This document shows, piece after piece, positions 1 to 5,757 of a stretch of 6,621 bases of DNA (within the stretch, counting starts at the first letter, position 1; every line of letters begins with the position of its first letter). The translations under genes were made by a program, and so were the position numbers. The stretch is from an uncultured Campylobacter sp. (lineage in GTDB: Bacteria; Campylobacterota; Campylobacteria; Campylobacterales; Campylobacteraceae): NCBI RefSeq assembly GCF_937949835.1, contig NZ_CALEDC010000146.1, forward strand, positions 1 through 6,621. The letters are read 5' to 3'. The notes beneath the pieces are model-generated. The model saw only the letters and a program-made list of their open reading frames with translations, was not told the origin of the DNA and searched no databases.

Positions 1-137
1 ACTCCGCAAAATCCGCATAAACGCCTAGCCTGCTCTAAGATTTAAACTCGCGGCAAATTGTTCGGGCTAAATTTACGCAAAAATATGCATTAAACCTGCA
101 AAATTTATCGTAAATTTCTCCGAGCGGTTTTCGCGCT
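1..137. other. left flank, no supported gene
   Basis: This stretch lies downstream of the minus-strand yaaA gene. All three plus frames hit a stop within the first 45 bases, so at most the last few codons of a plus-strand gene entering from the left could be here, and nothing in those codons is recognisable. On the minus strand an ATG at 18-16 could begin a gene that leaves the window, but it has no convincing ribosome site. One TAAATTTA word lies at 68-75. I see no clear terminator for yaaA; a 3-bp GCG/CGC pair around GTTTT near the yaaA stop is too weak to call. Confidence 0.5.
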
Positions 138-869
138 TTATGAAATTTCCAGCACGATCTCCTTTTTTAGCCCGATCTGTTTGATCTCGAGCACGGAAGC
201 GCCGCCCAAGCGCAGCGCAAGCACCTCCGCCTCGCTGCAGGCGCGGGCAAGGGCTATTTCGCGCAACACCTTGCCGCGCCAAGCCTTGGCGTAGTGGCTC
301 AGCACCTTTCCGCCTTTGATGAAACTAAAACTCAAATATTCGTGCTTCATCTCATAAAATTTTTCGTAAAATCCCGCGCGCAGATCCACGACGCACTCAT
401 CCGCCAGATACCGATCCAGCGCGGCGGAGAAGCTATCGCGATAAAATTTCGCCGCGTCTATGCCGCCGAATTTCTCGCCCTGTTTGAGTTTGTAGTTCGG
501 CAGCGCGTCGCCGCCCAGCACGGGGCCGAAAAGGTTTGAAAAAATTATCGTGTTTCGCTCCGCAAACTCCTGCGCGCCGGGGCTTAGCGACGCGTAGCCT
601 AGGGCGCGATACGCGGTGCCGGTGTAGCGTAAAAGCGCCTTCGCGCAGCCTTTTTCAAAGATATTTTCGCGCAGAGCCACATCCCATTTTTTCAGCCCGA
701 AAAGCTTGCAAAGCTCCGCCTCGCTCGCTTTATCCACGAAATCCGCATAGGCGCGCAGCATCTGCAGGCGCTTTTCGTAAAGATCTGCAAAGATGAAATT
801 TCGCTCGCAAATGCGCGTGTCGCCGCCCAGCTCGCTTTTCATCTCGCTTGGGGAAAATAAAATTTTCAT
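138..869 (-). CDS. yaaA: YaaA family (DUF328) peroxide-stress-type protein
   Basis: This 243-residue cytosolic protein belongs to the YaaA/UPF0246 family. E. coli YaaA (about 258 residues) lowers free iron and limits DNA damage during peroxide stress and can bind DNA; that role is family knowledge and untested here. Visible family landmarks are the start MKILFSPSE (residues 1-9), YTGTAYRAL (82-90), SNLFGPVL (111-118), PNYKL (124-128), VDLRAGFYEKF (161-171) and HYAKAWRGKVLR (192-203), the last matching the conserved AKxARG block. There is no signal peptide or membrane segment. The start is set by AAGGAG (complement of 875-880), 5 bases before the ATG. The gene is divergent from trpE and probably not functionally linked to it. 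Length is slightly short for the family but appears intact. Family assignment is firm; function in this organism is inferred. Confidence 0.88.
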   Translation of the reverse strand: MKILFSPSEMKSELGGDTRICERNFIFADLYEKRLQMLRAYADFVDKASEAELCKLFGLKKWDVALRENIFEKGCAKALLRYTGTAYRALGYASLSPGAQEFAERNTIIFSNLFGPVLGGDALPNYKLKQGEKFGGIDAAKFYRDSFSAALDRYLADECVVDLRAGFYEKFYEMKHEYLSFSFIKGGKVLSHYAKAWRGKVLREIALARACSEAEVLALRLGGASVLEIKQIGLKKEIVLEIS

Positions 870-891
870 ACGTTCTCCTTGAAATTTGCTA

Positions 892-897
892 ATTTTA
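892..897 (-). promoter_or_regulatory. possible -10 box for yaaA
   Basis: On the minus strand this reads TAAAAT, one mismatch from TATAAT, and would place transcription start about 16 bases before the yaaA ATG. No good -35 is seen, which is usual for Campylobacter sigma-70 promoters. The surrounding DNA is AT-rich, so chance matches are easy. Confidence 0.3.
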
Positions 898-965
898 CTA
901 AAATTTTGCTTGTATTCAAGCCCGCTTAAGCTCGCGCCGCCCGCTCAAATTTAAGCTAAGCAGCG

Positions 966-971
966 TATAAT
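966..971 (+). promoter_or_regulatory. -10 box (TATAAT) of the trpE promoter
   Basis: A perfect TATAAT lies about 26 bases before the preferred trpE start at 997, which would give a short leader of roughly 19 bases carrying the ribosome site. The hexamer around 943-948 (GCTCAA) is not a -35, as expected for Campylobacter. The box overlaps the more upstream in-frame ATG at 970, which argues against using that ATG as the start. No TGG-rich leader peptide or terminator pair is present between here and trpE, so classical tryptophan attenuation is not supported. Confidence 0.55.
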
Positions 972-986
972 GGCGCTAAAAATTCC

Positions 987-991
987 AAGGA
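987..991 (+). promoter_or_regulatory. trpE ribosome binding site (decides start)
   Basis: AAGGA sits 5 bases before ATG 997. The upstream in-frame ATG at 970 has no such site and lies in the -10 box. The protein from 997 begins MLLEEPLFYY, a plausible TrpE N-terminus. Confidence 0.7.
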
Positions 992-996
992 CGAAA

Positions 997-2679
997 ATGC
1001 TTTTAGAAGAGCCGCTGTTTTACTACCGCGAAATTTTAAAGACGCATCCGCAAAGCTACCTCGCAGAGGACGAGAGGCAGGTCATCATCGGCATTGATTG
1101 CGATTATTTCGACGGATTTAAGATGAGTTTTGAGGCTTTGAGGCTTAAATTTGATGAGGTAAAGGGCGCAAAAGAGGGTGCGAGCGAGTTTAAAAACGCG
1201 AGCTTTGCGGGACTTTTCGGCGTTTTGGGCTATGACATCGTGCGCGCGTTCGAAAATATCGGCGCACCGAAGCAGGCGCTATATGACTTCCCGCCGTTTT
1301 TTTACGCCGATGCCGCAAATTACCTGCACTACGATAAAATCAGCAAAATTTACGATTTTTACGGCAAAGACGCCCAAATTTACGAAAGCCTGCGCGAGCT
1401 TAGTTCGCAAGCCTCGCAGCAAAGCTCCGCCGAAGCAGCAGGCGCGCCGCAGAGTGCCGCAAAAGCGGACGCCGCGATAAAAGGCGGCTCAAAATCGCAA
1501 AGCGCGTCTGAGCCGGAGCCTAAGAAAAAAGAGCTTAAATTTAAAATTTTAACCGATCTGGGCGCCGAGGAGTCGCATTTTAGCGCGATGGTCGAAGCCG
1601 CAAAAGAAAAGATAAAAAGCGGCGACGTGTTTCAGGTCGTGCTGGGCGAAATTTTAGAAGTCGGTACGAATCTCGGCAGCTTGGAGTTTTACGAGCGACT
1701 CAAAAAGAACAATCCGAGCCCCTATATGTTTCACTTCCCGACGCCGTACGGCTGCGTCGCGGGCTCCAGCCCCGAGCTTATCATGGAGATCAAAAAGGAC
1801 GAAATTTTCGTAGCTCCCATCGCGGGCACCCGCAGCAGAGGCGCGAATGCCGAAGCGGACGCAGCGCTCGAGCGCGAGCTTTTAAGCGACGAAAAGGAGC
1901 TTGCGGAGCATCGGATGCTGATCGATCTAGCTCGCAACGACATCGGCAAATTTGCCGAGCCCGCCTCGGTACGGGTGCAAAACGCGATGCGCGTCGTGCG
2001 CTACGAAAGCGTGATGCACATCGTAAGCGAGGTCTACGGCACCAAACCGCGCGGGGTAAGCGCGTTTGAGGTGCTCGGCACGATATTTCCTGCGGGCACG
2101 CTAAGCGGCAGCCCGAAGATTCGCGCGATGCAGATCATAAATGAGCTGGAGCGCTACGAGCGCGGCATCTACGGCGGCGGAATCGGATTTTGGCGCTTTA
2201 GCGGCGATGTGATGCAGGCGATCTTGATCCGCTCGGCGATCTTTGTAAATCGCGACGCGCAAAATGCCTGCTCGGACGAGGATTTTAAACGAAATTCCAA
2301 CTTAAATTTAGATGCTGCTTGCGGCGAGGGGAATTCCGAAGCGACAGAGCTTTGCGACGGTGAAAATCCCGAGACGGCGGAGTTTTGCGGTACTGCGGCG
2401 CAAAAGGGCGGCGGCGAGGCGCAAAATTTAGCTCGCGCAGGCGAGCGCGACGCGACGTTAAATTTAAAAGCTCGCGCGGGCGGCGGAGCGCTAAATTTAG
2501 AGAGCAAGCCGAGCTTTAGCCGCGCAATGCGGTTTGAGACTGCCAAATTTAGCGCGGAGAATTTCGGCTGCGAAGGGCTAAACAACTCGTATTTATCGGA
2601 GCGGGCGCAGGTATCGTTTACGACAGCTCGCCAAAGAGCGAATACGCAGAGATCTGCAAAAAGCGCAAAAGCCCGCTAA
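997..2679 (+). CDS. trpE: anthranilate synthase component I, frameshifted near its 3' end
   Basis: TrpE makes anthranilate from chorismate, using ammonia from TrpG, the first step of tryptophan synthesis. Counting from ATG 997, an N-terminal domain covers about residues 1-135, then a low-complexity linker (136-178), then the chorismate-binding domain with NPSPYM (239-244), GSSPEL (256-261), PIAGTRSRG (274-282), AEH followed by LIDLARND (303-315), and AGTLSGSPKIRAM (366-378). The usual LLES feedback element appears as YLAED (21-25). After AILIRSAIFVNR (408-419) about 112 inserted residues precede the last part of the fold. The conserved ending GAGAGIVYDSSP is not in this frame but one base back, so the product as read ends in an unrelated basic tail. 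Repaired, the protein would be about 570 residues, long for TrpE (usually 420-520), because of the two inserts. Identity is secure; activity of the unshifted product is doubtful. An alternative start at 970 is disfavoured. Confidence 0.9.
   Translation: MLLEEPLFYYREILKTHPQSYLAEDERQVIIGIDCDYFDGFKMSFEALRLKFDEVKGAKEGASEFKNASFAGLFGVLGYDIVRAFENIGAPKQALYDFPPFFYADAANYLHYDKISKIYDFYGKDAQIYESLRELSSQASQQSSAEAAGAPQSAAKADAAIKGGSKSQSASEPEPKKKELKFKILTDLGAEESHFSAMVEAAKEKIKSGDVFQVVLGEILEVGTNLGSLEFYERLKKNNPSPYMFHFPTPYGCVAGSSPELIMEIKKDEIFVAPIAGTRSRGANAEADAALERELLSDEKELAEHRMLIDLARNDIGKFAEPASVRVQNAMRVVRYESVMHIVSEVYGTKPRGVSAFEVLGTIFPAGTLSGSPKIRAMQIINELERYERGIYGGGIGFWRFSGDVMQAILIRSAIFVNRDAQNACSDEDFKRNSNLNLDAACGEGNSEATELCDGENPETAEFCGTAAQKGGGEAQNLARAGERDATLNLKARAGGGALNLESKPSFSRAMRFETAKFSAENFGCEGLNNSYLSERAQVSFTTARQRANTQRSAKSAKAR
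1402..1530 (+). other. Ala/Ser-rich interdomain linker in trpE
   Basis: Residues about 136-178 of TrpE are almost entirely A, S, Q, G, K, E and P and separate the N-terminal domain from the chorismate-binding domain, whose first strand starts near ELKFKIL. It is probably a disordered species-specific expansion of a natural interdomain linker. A TAAATTTA word lies just past its edge (1536-1543). Confidence 0.6.
2251..2589 (+). other. low-complexity insertion in the C-terminal domain of trpE
   Basis: TrpE normally passes from the IRSAIF-type strand to the GAGAGIV strand through a short turn. Here about 112 residues rich in A, G, E, N, C and S are inserted at that turn. The stretch has short recurring NLNL / LNLK / LNLE / KFS patterns, which are translations of AAATTTA-centred words at about 2303, 2459 and 2492 and variants at 2427 and 2545. 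It stays open in the trpE frame, so it looks like an expressed surface loop, not untranslated debris. The frameshift lies at or near its 3' border. Confidence 0.7.
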
Positions 2680-2711
2680 AAGTGATCGAGGAGCTATGCG
2701 AGGAAGTTTAG
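2592..2711 (+). pseudogene. trpE: out-of-frame true C-terminus of TrpE
   Basis: Read in the frame one base back from trpE, this segment gives FIGAGAGIVYDSSP followed by KSEYAEICKKRKSP and ends CEEV at the TAG of 2709-2711. That is the conserved last segment of the chorismate-binding fold (GAGIV, then D-S-x-P-x-x-E-Y-x-E), about 39 residues. An in-frame stop at 2550-2552 in this frame means that the change of frame must fall between 2553 and about 2595. It has no start codon or ribosome site of its own and should be read as the detached end of trpE. Confidence 0.88.
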
Positions 2712-2715
2712 ACCC

Positions 2716-2777
2716 TTTAAATTTAGCTAGCCGGGCGCACCGCTTTTCGGTGCGAGTTTGATTCGGCTAAATTTAAA
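2716..2777 (+). terminator. nested stem-loop after trpE, possible weak terminator
   Basis: The core is a perfect 7-bp stem CGCACCG (2736-2742) / CGGTGCG (2748-2754) around CTTTT. It is nested in outer arms TTTAAATTTAGC (2716-2727) and GCTAAATTTAAA (2766-2777), 12 bp perfectly paired. The bases after the core stem (AGTTTGATT) are not a proper T run, so termination strength is doubtful. It may mark the end of the trpE transcript or only stabilise it. Confidence 0.4.
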
Positions 2778-2794
2778 ACGTGTCGCTGCTAAGA

Positions 2795-2808
2795 CGTTAA
2801 ATTTAACG
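2795..2808. repeat. perfect 14-bp palindrome CGTTAAATTTAACG
   Basis: A complete palindrome centred on AAATTT. A related 12-bp palindrome, GCTAAATTTAGC, is at 2937-2948. Either could be an operator for a dimeric regulator, but both contain the TAAATTTA word that recurs through the non-conserved DNA of this window, so a regulatory reading is not secure. Confidence 0.5.
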
Positions 2809-2977
2809 GCTAGCTTCATTCGGCGCCGCAATGCCGAAATACATATCGGCCGCAAAGCAGCACAAAGTCGCGACTCAGTAATGCCGCAGCCGCGGGCGAA
2901 ATTTTAAATTTAGCACGCAAGAGGCGCTAAAACGGCGCTAAATTTAGCCGCCACAAAGCGGTTAAATTTAAACTATT

Positions 2978-2983
2978 TATAAT
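2978..2983 (+). promoter_or_regulatory. possible -10 box for trpGD
   Basis: A perfect TATAAT in AT-rich DNA, about 39 bases before the TTG start of trpGD. It would give a leader of about 30 bases that includes a short GGCG-TAAA-CGCC hairpin (2992-3003) directly before the ribosome site. With the 310-bp gap this suggests that trpGD and the genes after it can be transcribed independently of trpE. Confidence 0.45.
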
Positions 2984-3009
2984 TTTAAAGAGGCGTAAAC
3001 GCCCTAAAA

Positions 3010-3014
3010 AAGGA
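3010..3014 (+). promoter_or_regulatory. trpGD ribosome binding site, supports a TTG start
   Basis: AAGGA is 7 bases before TTG 3022 but 16 before the next ATG (3031). The TTG start also restores the family N-terminus MILMIDNYDSF. Confidence 0.75.
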
Positions 3015-3021
3015 TAAAATT

Positions 3022-4635
3022 TTGATTTTAATGATAGATAATTACGACAGCTTCGTTTTTAATATTTATCAATACATTTTGGAGCTAAGCGACGAGGAGG
3101 TGCGCTACTTCCGCAACGACGAGATAACGCTGCAGCAGGTGCGCGAGCTTGCCCCGTCGCACATAATCCTAAGCCCCGGGCCAAATCACCCAAAAGATAG
3201 CGGCGTTTGCTTAGAGATTTTGCGCGCGGATTTGGACGTGCCGATTTTGGGCGTGTGCCTTGGGCATCAGGCGATCGGATATGCGGCGGGCGCGGAGATA
3301 AAGCAGCTGGAGGTGCCGCTTCACGGCAAGAGCTCGGCGATCGAAATTTACGCAGATGGTGTGCTTTTTAGCGGACTGCCGCGTAAATTTGAAGTGATGC
3401 GCTACCACTCGCTTTATGTGGACGAAGCTACGCTGCCGCGCGAGTTTGAAATTTTAGCAAAGAGCGAAAACGACGGCATTATAATGGCGATGAAGCACCG
3501 AAGTAAGCCGGTTTTCGGCATTCAATTTCATCCCGAGAGCTTTTTTACTCAATACGGCAAAAAGATCATCGAAAATTTCATCAATTACGGCAAAAAGATA
3601 ATTTTAAAGGAGAAACTCGTGGTAAATTTCGCCCCGTTTATGTTGAAGCTACAAAAGGGCTTCCCGCTAGACAGCGACGATTACGCCGTCATTTGCAAGG
3701 CGCTTTATGAGCAGGATTACGACATCGTGCAGCTTGCGGGATTGCTCGTGCTGATCAGCGAAAAATCGCTCTACCCAAGCAGCCTTACGGCGCTCGTGCG
3801 CAGTATATTAAAATACTCGGTCATCTACGACGATTCGAGCCCGATGTTTGACATCGTAGGCACAGGCGGCGATAGGCTAAAGACGATCAATATCTCCACG
3901 ACCGTGGCCTTTATCGCGGCAAGCTTCGGCGTGCGCGTCGCAAAGCACGGCAACCGCGCGATCACCAGCAGATCGGGCAGCTCCGATGCGCTCGATGCTC
4001 TGGGCGTGCCGCTACTTAGCGATCTGGCGCAGATTAGAGCGCTGCTAGATCGCACCAGGCTGGCGTTTTTTCACGCGCCGTTTTTTCATAAGATCACCGC
4101 CGAGGTCAAGGAGGTGCGCAATCGCCTAAAAATAGGCACTGTCTTTAATATAATGGGACCGCTTTTAAATCCAAATTTGAGCCTAAGCAATCAGATCGTA
4201 GGCAATTATCTGGAGGAAGTAAACGGGCTCATCGCCGAAACGCTGATGATTTTGGGGCGCAAGCACGCTCTGGTGGTGCACGGTATGGACGGCATGGATG
4301 AGATCAGCCTGTGCGACGAGACGCTAATCCACGAGGTCAAGGACGGCAAAATTTTAGAATACCGCGTAAATCCCGAGCAGTTCGGCTTCGCTCGGGCATT
4401 TCACAGCGATATCGAAGGCGGCGACGGCGAGGCTAATGCTGAGATTTTAAAGCAAATTTTAAAAGGCGAGCTGAGCGGACCGAAATTTGATATCGTCGTG
4501 CTAAATGCGATGTTCGCGCTATACTGCGCGGATGTCGTGTCAAGCCCTGCGGAGGCTAAGCCGCTCATTTTAGAGGCGATCAGATCGGGCAAAACGTGGA
4601 AATTTTACGAAAACTACGTAGGGGCGAGAGCTTAG
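3022..4635 (+). CDS. trpGD: fused anthranilate synthase glutaminase / anthranilate phosphoribosyltransferase
   Basis: This 537-residue protein joins two enzymes. Residues 1-190 are the TrpG class I glutamine amidotransferase that feeds ammonia to TrpE: DNYDSF (6-11), SPGP (51-54), GVCLGHQ with nucleophile Cys79, and the HPES motif with His170 and Glu172. Residues about 205-537 are TrpD, which transfers phosphoribosyl from PRPP to anthranilate: GTGGD (280-284), NIST (290-293), KHGNR (308-312) and the metal-binding Asp426-Glu427 in GMDEIS. All expected catalytic residues are present, so both halves should be active. The fusion is known in Campylobacter, where the gene is often simply called trpD. 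The start is TTG. An in-frame GTG at the domain junction has its own strong ribosome site. The stop TAG directly abuts the ATG of the methyltransferase. Confidence 0.95.
   Translation: MILMIDNYDSFVFNIYQYILELSDEEVRYFRNDEITLQQVRELAPSHIILSPGPNHPKDSGVCLEILRADLDVPILGVCLGHQAIGYAAGAEIKQLEVPLHGKSSAIEIYADGVLFSGLPRKFEVMRYHSLYVDEATLPREFEILAKSENDGIIMAMKHRSKPVFGIQFHPESFFTQYGKKIIENFINYGKKIILKEKLVVNFAPFMLKLQKGFPLDSDDYAVICKALYEQDYDIVQLAGLLVLISEKSLYPSSLTALVRSILKYSVIYDDSSPMFDIVGTGGDRLKTINISTTVAFIAASFGVRVAKHGNRAITSRSGSSDALDALGVPLLSDLAQIRALLDRTRLAFFHAPFFHKITAEVKEVRNRLKIGTVFNIMGPLLNPNLSLSNQIVGNYLEEVNGLIAETLMILGRKHALVVHGMDGMDEISLCDETLIHEVKDGKILEYRVNPEQFGFARAFHSDIEGGDGEANAEILKQILKGELSGPKFDIVVLNAMFALYCADVVSSPAEAKPLILEAIRSGKTWKFYENYVGARA
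3606..3621 (+). promoter_or_regulatory. internal ribosome site and GTG at the TrpG-TrpD junction
   Basis: AAAGGAG (3606-3612) lies 6 bases before an in-frame GTG (3619-3621, Val200), exactly where the glutaminase domain ends and the phosphoribosyltransferase begins. It is as good as any ribosome site in the window. It may be a relic of once-separate trpG and trpD genes or may still produce a free TrpD of about 338 residues. Confidence 0.5.
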
Positions 4636-5757
4636 ATGGCTAGCGGCGAAAAGAGGGAGTTTTTAAGCGAGCAGCTCATCAGCTATCTGGGTAACAAGCG
4701 CTCGCTGCTAGCGCCTATAGAGCGGGCGATCTGCGAGATTAAGGCGGAGCTTGGGCAGGGCAAGATCAGCTTCGCAGACGTCTTCGGCGGCAGCGGCATC
4801 GTCGCGCGACTGGCTAAAGCGCACTCAAACCTCGTGATCGCAAACGACCTGGAGGGCTACTCGCGCGCGATAAACTCCTGCTATCTTTCAAATTTTAGCG
4901 ACGGGCTGTGGCGGGATTTGAGCGAGCTGCACGCCGAAATTTTAAGAAATTTTACGCCGAAGGAGAGTTTTTTTAGCGAGCTGTACGCGCCGAAGGACGA
5001 TGAGAATATCAAGGCGGGCGAGCGCGCTTTTTACACGCGCCGAAACGCCCTGATTTTGGGCGGGCTTTGCGAGCAGATCGGTAAAATCCCGCAAAAATTT
5101 CGCGATTTTTTCACCGCGCCGCTGCTTAGCGAGGCGAGCATCCACTCAAACACGGGCGGCGTTTTTAAGGGCTTTTACAAGGACAAAGCGGGCGTAGGCA
5201 AGTTCGGCGGCAGCGGCGAAAACGCGCTAGCTCGCATAATGGGCGAAATTTCTCTGCGCCTGCCCGTGCTTTCAAATTTCGCCTGCGAAAGCGCGGTCTT
5301 TCAAGAGGACGCCGCGCGCTTTGCACAGAGTGCGCGCGAGCGCTTTTCGCAGCTTGACGTCGCGTATTTTGATCCGCCCTACAATCAGCACCCCTACGGC
5401 TCGAACTATTTCATGCTAAATTTGATCACGGATTTTATAAACGAGGGCAAGCGCCCAAATGCTGCGGGGCTTAGCAGGGTCTCTGGAATCCCCGCGGACT
5501 GGAACCGCTCGGCCTACAACAAAAAATCAAGTGCTGCTGAGGAATTTTTCGCGCTGCTGGCGAAATTTCCGGCGAAATTTTTAATAATCTCTTTTAATTC
5601 CGAGGGTTTTATCTCGAAAGCGGAATTTTTAAAAAACCTCGCGCACATCGGCTCCGTGCGCACGATAGAGATCCGCTATCCGACCTACCGCGCGAGCAGA
5701 AATTTAAACGCGCGCGAGCTTTATGTGACGGAATTTTTATATGTCGTACAGAAGTAA
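4636..5757 (+). CDS. D12-class adenine-specific DNA methyltransferase
   Basis: This 373-residue protein should transfer a methyl group from S-adenosylmethionine to the N6 of adenine in a specific DNA site. Motifs run in the alpha-class order: motif X as ISYLGNKRSLL (15-25), the AdoMet-binding motif I as DVFGGSG (48-54), an acidic ND (70-71) after the next strand, a long middle stretch (about 80-235) that would hold the target recognition region, and catalytic motif IV DPPY (246-249) followed by NQHPYGSNYF. The C-terminal part has SFNSEGF and YPTYRASRNL, also typical. It looks intact. The recognition site cannot be read from the sequence. No restriction endonuclease is visible, so it is an orphan within this window. 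Its ATG directly follows the trpGD stop with no strong ribosome site, and its last 17 bases overlap trpF, implying coupled translation inside the trp operon. Family confident; biological role unknown. Confidence 0.88.
   Translation: MASGEKREFLSEQLISYLGNKRSLLAPIERAICEIKAELGQGKISFADVFGGSGIVARLAKAHSNLVIANDLEGYSRAINSCYLSNFSDGLWRDLSELHAEILRNFTPKESFFSELYAPKDDENIKAGERAFYTRRNALILGGLCEQIGKIPQKFRDFFTAPLLSEASIHSNTGGVFKGFYKDKAGVGKFGGSGENALARIMGEISLRLPVLSNFACESAVFQEDAARFAQSARERFSQLDVAYFDPPYNQHPYGSNYFMLNLITDFINEGKRPNAAGLSRVSGIPADWNRSAYNKKSSAAEEFFALLAKFPAKFLIISFNSEGFISKAEFLKNLAHIGSVRTIEIRYPTYRASRNLNARELYVTEFLYVVQK

Larger units (their letters stand above)
2712..3021. other. 310-bp gap between trpE and trpGD, rich in palindromes
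   Basis: No coding region is supported here. The stretch carries six copies of TAAATTTA (2718, 2768, 2798, 2905, 2939, 2963), several inverted repeats, and a TATAAT at 2978-2983. There is no TGG in it, hence no tryptophan-codon leader peptide. It is unusually long for a trp operon gap and resembles in wording the insert inside the trpE 3' region. Confidence 0.7.

Noticed and set aside
1..18. Start of a minus-strand gene leaving the left edge (ATG at 18-16)
   Set aside because: Only six codons are visible and there is no convincing ribosome site upstream.
73..282. Minus-strand open frame of 69 codons across the 3' end of yaaA
   Set aside because: It lies over yaaA in another frame, is Arg-rich as shadow frames of GC-rich genes are, and has no recognisable motif or ribosome site.
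2169..2585. Minus-strand open frame of 138 codons opposite the trpE insertion
   Set aside because: It covers both conserved trpE sequence and the insert; its composition (S, A, P, F, K) is the complement of the low-complexity coding strand, and no family features are visible.
2572..2596. Programmed -1 frameshift signal in trpE
   Set aside because: In the trpE phase the codons are GAA GGG CTA AAC AAC TCG TAT TTA. None forms an X-XXY-YYZ heptamer with re-pairing in both sites, and there is no obvious downstream pseudoknot, so a simple deletion is preferred.
2712..3021. Tryptophan leader peptide and attenuator
   Set aside because: There is no TGG codon in the whole gap, and the hairpins lack a proper T run. 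Nor is there a TGG-rich leader before trpE.
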